A stretch of DNA of 10,607 bases from Acidimicrobiia bacterium (GTDB taxonomy: Bacteria > Actinomycetota > Acidimicrobiia > Spongiisociales > UBA5794), in contig JACDBE010000009.1 of the NCBI GenBank assembly GCA_013695075.1, positions 1 through 10,607 on the forward strand, written 5' to 3'. Position 1 is the stretch's first letter; every line of letters begins with the position of its first letter. Made by a program: the position numbers and the translations under genes. Shown here piece after piece: positions 1 to 6,116 of this stretch. A model generated the notes under the pieces. The model saw only the letters and a list, made by a program, of their open reading frames with translations, did not search any database and was not told the origin of the DNA.

Positions 1-63
1 GGTGGGCGGTGCCGGTGCGGTGGTGACCCCGGCCCGCTCGATAGGCCCGCCGACGATGGTCAC
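1..63 (-). CDS. 5' end of a downstream gene, possibly the iron ABC transporter permease (partial)
   Basis: After the stop codon of the iron-binding protein gene (75-77, minus strand) a GTG at 63-61 opens a frame that stays open for 21 codons to the window edge, reading VTIVGGPIERAGVTTAPAPP and onward. The gap is 11 nt, and a TGAGG stretch about 9 nt before the GTG could serve as ribosome binding site. The nearer ATG at 71-69 is closed by a stop after three codons, so it is not the start. In FbpABC/FutABC-type operons the gene after the binding protein usually encodes the inner-membrane permease, whose N-terminus is a short cytoplasmic tail like this one. No membrane segment lies in the visible part, so the permease identity is inferred from context only. 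Confidence 0.4.
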   Translation of the reverse strand, partial: MTIVGGPIERAGVTTAPAPPT

Positions 64-74
64 CGGGTCATGCC

Positions 75-1142
75 TCAGCTCAGCCCGGACTCGGCGATCA
101 GGGTGAGGGCCGGCTCCAGCGTGTCGGCGGTGTCGGTCAGGTCGATGTCCAGCGTGGGCAGCTCGGCCAGCGCAACCTGACCCTCGGGGGTGCCGACGCC
201 GTCGACCAACGGGTACTCGAACAGGCTGAGGAAGTGGGCCTGGGACTCGGCGGCCAGCAAGAAGGCGATGAACTGTTCAGCAGCCTCCGCCATGTCGGAC
301 GAGGCGAGCACCCCGGCACCGGTGGCCATCACCAGACCGCCGGGGTCACCGGAGGGGAAGAAGAGGTTCTCCGCCGGGACCTCTCCCAGCTCGGCGATGC
401 GCTGCAGCAGGTAGTAGTGGTTGACCAACCCGGCGTCCAGATCGCCGGCGACCACGGCATCGACGATGGGACCGTTGCCGTCAAAGATCTCCGGTTCGTT
501 GGCGGCCACTCCCTCTAGCCAGACCCGAGTGGCTTCCTCGCCGGCGGCGAGGATCATACCGGTGACGAAGGCGACGAACGATCCGTTGGTGGGGGCGATC
601 CCGAAGCGTCTCGACCACTCCGGCTCGGTGAGATCGAAGACGCTGTCGGGCAGCTCATCCTGGCTGACCAGGTCGGTGTTGTACACCAGCACCCGGCTGC
701 GCCCGGTGATGCCCACCCAGCGGCCGTCGCCGTCCCGGAACCGCTCCGGGACCATCGCCACCAGGTCCTGGGGGAGGGTGGTGAGGGCGCCCTCGTTGGC
801 GAGACCGCCGATGAAGGCCGGATCCTGCGCCCAGAACACGTCCGCAGGCGAGTTGGCGCCCTCTTCGAGCAGGGCGGTGGCCAGCTCGCTGGTGCCGGCG
901 TAGCGAACGGCAACCTCGATGCCGGTCTCGGCGGTGAATCGGTCCACCACCGGATCGACGAAGCTCTCATTGCGGCCCGAGTAGACCACCAGGGCACCTT
1001 CGGCAGGGGCGAACGCCGAGCTGGTGGTGGCGCCGTCCCCGGAGCCGGCCACCGATGTCGTTGACGACTCGTCGGCGGCGGAGCCACCGCACGAGGGGGC
1101 GAGCAGCGCAACGGCGGCAACCAGGGCGATCCTCAGCTTCAT
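75..1142 (-). CDS. Fe(III) ABC transporter substrate-binding lipoprotein (FbpA/FutA/Idi-type)
   Basis: This 355-aa protein is likely the extracytoplasmic iron-binding component of an ABC importer. Residues 3-17 form a hydrophobic signal segment ending at Cys18 in LLAPSCGG. This is a relaxed lipobox (Ala at -3), so the protein is probably lipid-anchored. A low-complexity Ser/Thr/Gly linker (about 19-46) precedes the mature fold. The first strand reads LVVYSGRNES (51-60), the standard opening of the family. NHYYLLQ (241-247) carries the adjacent Tyr243-Tyr244 pair that ligates Fe(III) in FbpA-like proteins. Length is normal for the family. The ATG at 1142 is supported by the signal peptide directly after it and by a GAAGG sequence 8 nt upstream. 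The metal is inferred from the Tyr-Tyr pair; a related anion- or sugar-binding role is less likely. The upstream palindrome at 1221-1238 fits iron-dependent repression. Confidence 0.88.
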   Translation of the reverse strand: MKLRIALVAAVALLAPSCGGSAADESSTTSVAGSGDGATTSSAFAPAEGALVVYSGRNESFVDPVVDRFTAETGIEVAVRYAGTSELATALLEEGANSPADVFWAQDPAFIGGLANEGALTTLPQDLVAMVPERFRDGDGRWVGITGRSRVLVYNTDLVSQDELPDSVFDLTEPEWSRRFGIAPTNGSFVAFVTGMILAAGEEATRVWLEGVAANEPEIFDGNGPIVDAVVAGDLDAGLVNHYYLLQRIAELGEVPAENLFFPSGDPGGLVMATGAGVLASSDMAEAAEQFIAFLLAAESQAHFLSLFEYPLVDGVGTPEGQVALAELPTLDIDLTDTADTLEPALTLIAESGLS

Positions 1143-1208
1143 GTGGCCTGCCTTCTCGAGTCAACCGGCGCCAAGAGGTATTCCTACCATCACCATAGTG
1201 CAAATCCA

Positions 1209-1238
1209 CCTAACGGAACCTGTTAGGCATGCCTGACA
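1209..1238. promoter_or_regulatory. Candidate metal-responsive operator (DtxR/IdeR-like palindrome)
   Basis: Positions 1221-1238 read TGTTAGGCATGCCTGACA, an 18-bp palindrome with one mismatched pair (8 of 9 symmetric positions agree). It overlaps a second inverted repeat, CCTAAC (1209-1214) with GTTAGG (1222-1227) and a 7-nt spacer. TTAGG/CCTAA half-sites are the hallmark of DtxR/IdeR iron boxes, although the classical 19-bp spacing is not fully met. The site ends 78 bp before the start of the iron-binding protein gene and 58 bp before the divergent winged-helix gene. Iron control of the minus-strand gene is inference. Confidence 0.5.
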
Positions 1239-1282
1239 CAAGGCTGGCGTCGGGCTGCCCAGGTGGCCACGGCTGCCAGGCG

Positions 1283-1288
1283 TAGGCT
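1283..1288 (+). promoter_or_regulatory. Possible -10 hexamer for a leaderless transcript of the winged-helix gene
   Basis: TAGGCT fits the actinobacterial TANNNT -10 pattern and lies 8 nt before the GTG at 1297, so transcription could begin on or next to the start codon. No Shine-Dalgarno-like sequence lies in the usual place before that GTG, which agrees with leaderless translation. No convincing -35 box is seen, and a hexamer this loose occurs often by chance. Confidence 0.3.
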
Positions 1289-1296
1289 CCGGTGCT

Positions 1297-2427
1297 GTGC
1301 CGGAACCGATCTCGGACGAGGAGCTCAACCGGGCCACCCTTCGGCGCCAGGGACTGATCGAACCGTTGCCGGCGGGAACCACGGTGGACGAGGTGGTGGA
1401 CGCCGTGGGGCCGCTTCAGGCCCAGTACAACCCGTCACCTTTCCTGGCGGTGCGGGCGAGAACGGTCGACGTCACCCCCGAGGTGATGCACCAGGCCCTG
1501 GACGAGTACCGCCTGGTCAAGGCGTCGCTGTACCGCCAGACGCTGCACGTGGTGAGCGGCGACCAGTACCAGGAGCACGCCGCCGCCTCCGACGCCATCA
1601 AGCGCCGCAATTGGGACGCCTATCTGGGCCGGCTGGTCGACCCCGACGAGCTGCGAACCGCTCTCGCCCGCTTCACCGCCACCGAGCGGAGCCACGCCGA
1701 ACTGCTCGACTTCATCGACACCTGGGTGGCAGGGCACCTCAGACCGGGAGCGGCGTTGCCCGACAGCGGCAGCTGGTTCATGGTGCGGGCGTGGAGCTGG
1801 TTGATTCGCTCCCCGGCCACCACCCGCATCGACCTCCACGGTCGCGACGGGTATCTGGCGGCGGCGTCGGTCTTCGCCCACCTGGGGGCGGTCGATGCCG
1901 ACACCGCCTGGGTGGCTCGAGTGCGCGGCTACCTGGCGGCCTTCGGTCCGGCCTCGCTTGGCGACATCCAGTCGTTCATGGGTGAGAGCCGGGTGACCAG
2001 GGCCCGGGCCGCCGTGGCCGCCCTGCGAGACGAGCTGATCGAGTTCACCGACCCGGGCGGAGACACGGTGTACGACCTGACGGCGGCCCCCCGCCCCGAC
2101 CCGCAGGTGTCGGTCCCGTTGCGGCTGCTGCCCCGGTTCGACAGCCTCCTCCTCGCCTACGCCCCCAAGCGACGGGAGCGCATCATCCCGGCCGCTCACT
2201 ACGACGCCGTGATGCAGACCCGCAACGCCCAGGTGCTGGCGTCGGTGTTGGTCGACGGTCGCGTTGCCGGGACCTGGGCGGTGAACACCAGCCGCCACGG
2301 CGTCGAGGTGGTGGTGACCCCGTTGCAACGGTTGGGGAGAGCCGGCCGGGCCGAGGTGACCGCCGAGGCGGAGCGGGTGGCGGCCTTCCTCGCCGGCGAC
2401 CGCCCGTGGCGGGTGGCGCTGGGGTGA
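1297..2427 (+). CDS. Winged-helix DNA-binding protein, HTH_42 family (YcaQ/AlkZ superfamily)
   Basis: This 376-aa protein matches the HTH_42 (COG3214) family along its length. Landmarks are LNRATLRRQGL (10-20), GPLQAQYNPSPFLAVRAR (38-55), YLAAFGPAS (212-220), LLPRFDSLLLAY (277-288) and VLVDGRVAGTW (317-327). The superfamily includes AlkZ and YcaQ, bacterial DNA glycosylases that unhook interstrand crosslinks and remove bulky alkyl lesions. Their catalytic element is a Q-x-Q or Q-x-D motif, and Gln41-Ala42-Gln43 stands at the expected N-terminal place. Many actinobacteria carry several paralogues of unknown role, so glycosylase activity here is inference. Length is normal. The GTG start is chosen because the family's first helix begins about ten residues later and no in-frame alternative is better. 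The gene is divergent from the iron-binding protein gene and convergent with the Nudix gene. Confidence 0.85.
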   Translation: MPEPISDEELNRATLRRQGLIEPLPAGTTVDEVVDAVGPLQAQYNPSPFLAVRARTVDVTPEVMHQALDEYRLVKASLYRQTLHVVSGDQYQEHAAASDAIKRRNWDAYLGRLVDPDELRTALARFTATERSHAELLDFIDTWVAGHLRPGAALPDSGSWFMVRAWSWLIRSPATTRIDLHGRDGYLAAASVFAHLGAVDADTAWVARVRGYLAAFGPASLGDIQSFMGESRVTRARAAVAALRDELIEFTDPGGDTVYDLTAAPRPDPQVSVPLRLLPRFDSLLLAYAPKRRERIIPAAHYDAVMQTRNAQVLASVLVDGRVAGTWAVNTSRHGVEVVVTPLQRLGRAGRAEVTAEAERVAAFLAGDRPWRVALG

Positions 2428-2476
2428 CGCCTGGCTGCCGTCGGTGGCCGGGCTGTGGCCATACCACCCAGCCAGA

Positions 2477-3025
2477 TCACACCTCGCCGCGGCGGAGCCG
2501 CTCGAACAGCGTCTCGTCGGTGGGAAAGGCCAGCGGTGGCAGGTCGTCGAGGGCGAACCAGCCGACGTCATCGGCGTCGTCACCAGCCGCCAGCGTCCCC
2601 CCGGTGACCCGCCCGACAAACCACACCCCGACCGTGAGCTTGGCCGGATCGTGGAAGTTGGAGGCGGCGTGGATCACCTCGCCGATCTCGGCGATCAAGC
2701 CGGTCTCCTCCTCCAGCTCCCGGGCGGCCGCCTCCCGCACCTCCTCGCCGTAGTCGACGAACCCCGCCGGTACCGACCACAACCCGGGCCGGGTGGCCTC
2801 CGGGGCTCGCCGCACCAGCAGGATCCTCTCCGATGCGTCACGAACCAGCACCGCGGCGCCTACCGCCGGGTTGCGCCAGTGCACGAACCCACACGACGGG
2901 CAGCGCATGCGGTGGCGTCTGCCCAGCGTCACCGACTCCAGGGAGGCGGCGCAGTGGGGACAGTAGACGTAGTCGTCCGGCAGGTGTTGGTGGCTGATCC
3001 GACGACGGTACCCAACCGGTAGCAT
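2477..3025 (-). CDS. Nudix hydrolase with N-terminal zinc ribbon
   Basis: This 182-aa protein has two modules. The first is a zinc ribbon with CPHC (22-25) and CPSC (42-45). The second is a Nudix domain whose complete box G-x5-E-x7-REUxEExGU spans Gly88 to Leu110, ending RELEEETGL; its glutamates bind the catalytic Mg2+ or Mn2+. Nudix enzymes split nucleoside diphosphates linked to another group. The zinc-ribbon arrangement recalls NADH pyrophosphatases (NudC) and ADP-ribose or FAD pyrophosphatases, but the NudC SQPWPFPxS motif after the box is absent, so NADH or NAD-RNA decapping is not supported and the substrate is unknown. The ATG at 3025 is the only normal in-frame start before the ribbon; it has only a weak GGGGGCGG upstream. 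It is divergent from tldD with 29 nt between start codons. Confidence 0.9.
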   Translation of the reverse strand: MLPVGYRRRISHQHLPDDYVYCPHCAASLESVTLGRRHRMRCPSCGFVHWRNPAVGAAVLVRDASERILLVRRAPEATRPGLWSVPAGFVDYGEEVREAAARELEEETGLIAEIGEVIHAASNFHDPAKLTVGVWFVGRVTGGTLAAGDDADDVGWFALDDLPPLAFPTDETLFERLRRGEV

Positions 3026-3044
3026 CGCCGCCCCCAGACGACCC

Positions 3045-3050
3045 AGGAGG
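3045..3050 (+). promoter_or_regulatory. Ribosome binding site fixing the tldD start
   Basis: AGGAGG is a full consensus Shine-Dalgarno sequence 4 nt before the GTG at 3055. It settles the tldD start on GTG and is the strongest ribosome binding site in the window. The spacing is slightly short. It would set the translation level for the whole coupled operon. Confidence 0.75.
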
Positions 3051-3054
3051 TGCC

Positions 3055-4494
3055 GTGTTCGATTACGCCCAGGCCGCCGTCGAGGGAGCGCTGGCCGCCG
3101 GTGCCGCCTACGCCGACGCCAGGGTGGTCATCGCCACCACGGAGAGCATCGATGTGCAGAACCGGGTGGTGGAGTCGGTGGATCGCACCGAGACCGCCGG
3201 GGTGGGGGTGCGGGCGCTGATCGGCTCGTCGTGGGGGTTCTATGCCACGGCCGACCTCACCGACACCGCCGCCCGTGGCGCCGGGGCGATGGCCGCCCGC
3301 ATCGCCGACGCTTCCGCCACCGTGCCCGGCCCGAAGATGGTGCTGGCGGACGTCCCGGTGGTCACCGACGAGTATGTCACCCCCCATGAAGAGGACCCGC
3401 TGGCGGTGCCGCTGGCGGAGAAAGTGGATCTGCTGGTGGAGGTCACCGGCACCATGGAGGCGGTGGAAGGTATCGCCATCGCCAGGGGCAACCTCACCTG
3501 CTGGGTCACCGACAAGTGGTTCGTGTCCTCCCAGGGGCACCGCATCAAGCAGCGGCTGGTGGAGTCTGGTGGCGGCTACGACGCCACTGCCGTCGGCGAG
3601 TCGGAGACGCAGCGCCGCTCCTACCCGCAGTCGTTTGGCCAGTTCGAGACCGGGGGCTACGAGACCGTGCGCCGCTGGGACTACGCCGGCAACGCCGCCC
3701 GCATCGCCGAAGAGGCGGCCGCCCTGCTGGGCGCTCCCGCCGTGGAGGAGGGCGAGAAGCAGCTGATCCTGGAGGGATCTCAGCTGGGGCTGCAGATCCA
3801 CGAGTCGGTGGGCCATGCCATCGAGCTCGACCGGATCCTGGGGTGGGAGGCGGCCTTTGCCGGCACCTCGCACCTGGAGCTGGAAAGGCTGCACCACCAC
3901 CGTTACGGGTCCGAGGTGATGAACATCACCGCAGACGCCACCCTGCCCGGTGCCCTGGGCACCTTCGGCTACGACGACGAGGGCACCCCGGCGCAACGGA
4001 TCGACATCGTCACCGAGGGTCGCTGGGTGGGGGTGCTGTCGGGGCGGGACTCCGCGTCCATCGCCGAGCTAACCCCGGGGGGGATGGTGCGGGGGGACGG
4101 GCACAACCGGCTCCCCATGGTGCGAATGACCAATGTCGGTCTCCTTCCCGGGGCGGGCACCCTGGAGGAGATCATCGCCGACACCGCCGACGGCATCCTC
4201 ATGTCGACCAACCGTTCCTGGTCGATCGACGACAGGCGTCTCAATTTCCAGTTCGGTTGCGAAATCGCCTGGGAGGTCAAGAACGGGAGGAAGGGCAAGA
4301 TGGTGCGCAACCCGACCTACACCGGCATCACCCCCCAGTTCTGGGCGACGATGGACCGGCTTGCCGGTGACACCGAGCTGGTCCACTGGGGTACCCCCAA
4401 CTGCGGCAAGGGCCAACCCATGCAGGTGGCCCACACCGGTCATTCGGCGGCGCCGGCCCGGTTCGCCAAGGTCAGGGTGGGGGTGAAGGCGTGA
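3055..4494 (+). CDS. tldD: Metalloprotease TldD (catalytic subunit of TldD/TldE)
   Basis: This 479-aa protein is close in length to E. coli TldD (about 481 aa). The zinc-binding and catalytic motif HExxxH is present as HESVGH (249-254), followed by the conserved acidic segment (Glu257, Asp259). DDEGTP (307-312) and the C-terminal Cys450 in NCGKGQP, which completes the metal site in TldD, are also present, so the active site looks intact. TldD and TldE form a cytosolic heteromeric protease with the cleavage site inside a chamber that admits only unfolded peptides. In E. coli it matures microcin B17 and degrades the antitoxin CcdA; elsewhere it trims leader peptides of ribosomal peptide products. 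The GTG start follows a consensus ribosome binding site. The stop overlaps the tldE start by 4 nt. No peptide-precursor gene is recognisable nearby, so a housekeeping role is more likely. Confidence 0.95.
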   Translation: MFDYAQAAVEGALAAGAAYADARVVIATTESIDVQNRVVESVDRTETAGVGVRALIGSSWGFYATADLTDTAARGAGAMAARIADASATVPGPKMVLADVPVVTDEYVTPHEEDPLAVPLAEKVDLLVEVTGTMEAVEGIAIARGNLTCWVTDKWFVSSQGHRIKQRLVESGGGYDATAVGESETQRRSYPQSFGQFETGGYETVRRWDYAGNAARIAEEAAALLGAPAVEEGEKQLILEGSQLGLQIHESVGHAIELDRILGWEAAFAGTSHLELERLHHHRYGSEVMNITADATLPGALGTFGYDDEGTPAQRIDIVTEGRWVGVLSGRDSASIAELTPGGMVRGDGHNRLPMVRMTNVGLLPGAGTLEEIIADTADGILMSTNRSWSIDDRRLNFQFGCEIAWEVKNGRKGKMVRNPTYTGITPQFWATMDRLAGDTELVHWGTPNCGKGQPMQVAHTGHSAAPARFAKVRVGVKA

Positions 4495-5825
4495 GCGAGC
4501 GGATGCGGCTGGCCGAGACGGTGCTGGAGAGGATCGGCGCCCGCGCCGAGGCGGAGGTGAGGGTGGCCGGAGGCAGCTCGGCGCTGACCCGCTTCGCCAA
4601 TTCGTTCATCCACCAGAACGTTGGCGAGGAGGGCGACGTGGTGTCGCTGCGGATGGCGGCCGACGGCAGGGTGGCGTCCGGAACCACCTCCAATGTCGAC
4701 CCCGACCGGCTTGGCGTGTTCGTCGAGGAGACGCTGGAGCGGTGCCGGGTGCAGCCGGTGGACCCGCACTGGCCGGGGCTCACCGGCGAGGACCCGGGGG
4801 GACCGGCTGTGGATCACTACGATCCGGCCACCGCCGCCGCCGAACCCGCCGACCGGGCGGGCCGGGTGGCAGCCTTCGGCGCCGCCGGTCCCGACATGGA
4901 GGCGGCCGGATATTGCTCCACCAGCGGTGTCGAGATCGCCTTTGCCAACTCGGCCGGAGTCAGCCACGAGGGCCGCTATACCGCGGCGACGCTCGACGGG
5001 ATCCATCGCACGGGGACATCGGCCGGGTCGGGGCACGCCGCCTCCAATCGGCTCGACGACATCGACGCCGCCGCCGTCGGCGCCCTGGCGGCGGAGCGGG
5101 CCACCGGGTCGGTCGGTGCCTACGACGTCAAGCCGGGGGATTACCAGGTGGTGCTGTCGCCGGAGTGTGTCGCCACCATCGGGATCTTCCTCGCCTACTA
5201 CGGCTTCAACGGCAAGTTCCACAACGAGGGGATGTCGTTCGCCGAGGTGGGAGCTGACCAGTTCGACCCGGCGATAAACCTGGTTGACGACGCCACCGAC
5301 GCTCGGGCGGTGGGCATCGGTTTCGACACCGAGGGGACCCGACGGTCCCCGGTGACCCTGGTGGAAACCGGTGCCACCAAGGGTCTGTTCCACGACCGGC
5401 GCACCGCCGCCCAGGCGGGAGCGGCGTCCACCGGCCACGCCGCCCCCGGCAGCGAGGTGTACGGCCCGGTGCCCAGCGCCCTGTTCTTCGCCCCCGGCGA
5501 CCGGTCGGCGGAGGATCTCATCGAGGAGGTGGACCGCGGCATCTACGTGGCCACCTTCAACTACTGCCGGGTGCTCGATCCCAAGACGATGGCCGTTACC
5601 GGGCTCACCCGTAACGGCACCTTCATGATCGAGAACGGGAGGATCACCGGCGCCGTCACCGGGATGCGCTTCACCCAGTCGTTCCTCGCCGCCCTGGGAC
5701 CGGGCAACGTGCTCGGCATCGGCAACGACGCCCGCTGGGCGGACTCCGAGTTCGGCCCGCTCATCGTCAACGCTCCCTCGATGTGGTTGGGCAGTTGGCA
5801 CTTCACCGGCGGGACCGAGGCGTGA
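4491..5825 (+). CDS. tldE: TldE/PmbA, non-catalytic partner of TldD
   Basis: This 444-aa protein is close to the length of E. coli PmbA (about 450 aa). It has the family fold but no HExxxH: the equivalent stretch reads SPECVATIGIFLAYYGFNGK (223-242). That is the normal state for TldE, whose job is to build the substrate chamber with TldD. Conserved family segments include FANSFIHQN (35-43), FDTEGTRRSPVTLVETG (278-294) and the C-terminal TRNGTFMIENGRITGAVTGM (373-392). The GTG at 4491 overlaps the tldD stop (GTGA), so translation is coupled, which suits equal production of the two subunits. The stop overlaps the next gene's start in the same way. The subunit assignment is firm because the catalytic paralogue lies directly upstream. 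Confidence 0.94.
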   Translation: MSERMRLAETVLERIGARAEAEVRVAGGSSALTRFANSFIHQNVGEEGDVVSLRMAADGRVASGTTSNVDPDRLGVFVEETLERCRVQPVDPHWPGLTGEDPGGPAVDHYDPATAAAEPADRAGRVAAFGAAGPDMEAAGYCSTSGVEIAFANSAGVSHEGRYTAATLDGIHRTGTSAGSGHAASNRLDDIDAAAVGALAAERATGSVGAYDVKPGDYQVVLSPECVATIGIFLAYYGFNGKFHNEGMSFAEVGADQFDPAINLVDDATDARAVGIGFDTEGTRRSPVTLVETGATKGLFHDRRTAAQAGAASTGHAAPGSEVYGPVPSALFFAPGDRSAEDLIEEVDRGIYVATFNYCRVLDPKTMAVTGLTRNGTFMIENGRITGAVTGMRFTQSFLAALGPGNVLGIGNDARWADSEFGPLIVNAPSMWLGSWHFTGGTEA

Positions 5826-6043
5826 TCTCCCCGTGGCGCCGGGCCCGACTGGTGCCGGTAGCCGAGTTCGAGGACCGGCCCGCCGCCGAGGCGGCATGGG
5901 CCCGCCTCCAGGAAGCTGAGGTCCCCGCGCTGGTGGAGAGCGACCCGGGCGCCCTCGGCGGTAGGCCGGTGACCAGGCTCATGGTTGAGACCGACCATGT
6001 AGAAGCGGCCCAGCGCATCCTGTCCACCCCCGCCGATTCTTAG
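5822..6043 (+). CDS. Small DUF2007-like protein translationally coupled to tldDE
   Basis: This predicted 73-aa protein begins at the GTG that overlaps the tldE stop by 4 nt (GTGA), the same junction type as tldD-tldE. It opens RARLVPVAEFEDRPAAEAAW, followed by a helix with RLQEAEVPALVES, and ends RLMVETDHVEAAQRIL. This beta-alpha-beta-beta-alpha-like pattern resembles DUF2007 ('putative signal-transducing protein') domains, compact ferredoxin-like modules of unknown biochemical function. There is no signal peptide or membrane segment, so it should be cytosolic. An ATG at 5783 in the same frame would add 13 residues, but it lies inside tldE and the additional residues look like frame shadow. 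Co-translation suggests a role with TldD/TldE or a general house-keeping one. The stop codon TAG (6041-6043) lies inside the inverted repeat that follows. Confidence 0.75.
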   Translation: MISPWRRARLVPVAEFEDRPAAEAAWARLQEAEVPALVESDPGALGGRPVTRLMVETDHVEAAQRILSTPADS

Positions 6044-6085
6044 GACCGAAACGCGCTTGAGGTGACCCGATTCGGTCCTAAGAAT
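6036..6085. terminator. Perfect 15-bp inverted repeat between convergent operons, probable bidirectional terminator
   Basis: ATTCTTAGGACCGAA (6036-6050) and TTCGGTCCTAAGAAT (6071-6085) are exact reverse complements separated by 20 nt. The left arm contains the stop codon of the DUF2007-like gene, and malQ ends 32 nt past the right arm on the other strand. In RNA from either strand this gives a stable stem, so a shared terminator for the two convergent operons is the simplest reading. Against a classical intrinsic terminator are the long loop and the lack of a U-tract on either side; U-tract-free terminators have been proposed for actinobacteria. A protein-binding palindrome or a dispersed genomic repeat are alternatives. 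The arms are also much less GC-rich than their surroundings. Confidence 0.6.
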
Positions 6086-6116
6086 TCAGGTGGCGGCGGG
6101 TCAGGGCACTACGCGG

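Noticed and set aside
69..71. ATG directly after the iron-binding protein gene as the start of the next gene
   Set aside because: The frame stops after three codons; the GTG at 63-61 is open instead.
2432..2474. An imperfect stem (GGCTG-TGG with CCA-CC-CAGCC) between the convergent winged-helix and Nudix genes as a terminator
   Set aside because: The stem is short with a 2-nt bulge and no U-tract; in GC-rich sequence this is expected by chance, although a terminator should exist in this gap.
1435..2619. A 394-codon minus-strand frame across the winged-helix gene and the Nudix 3' end
   Set aside because: It runs antisense to one well-supported gene and in another frame of a second; composition is His/Gly/Arg-rich shadow with no recognisable domain.
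4440..5897. A 485-codon minus-strand frame opposite tldE
   Set aside because: It is antisense to the conserved tldE gene with shadow composition and no motif.
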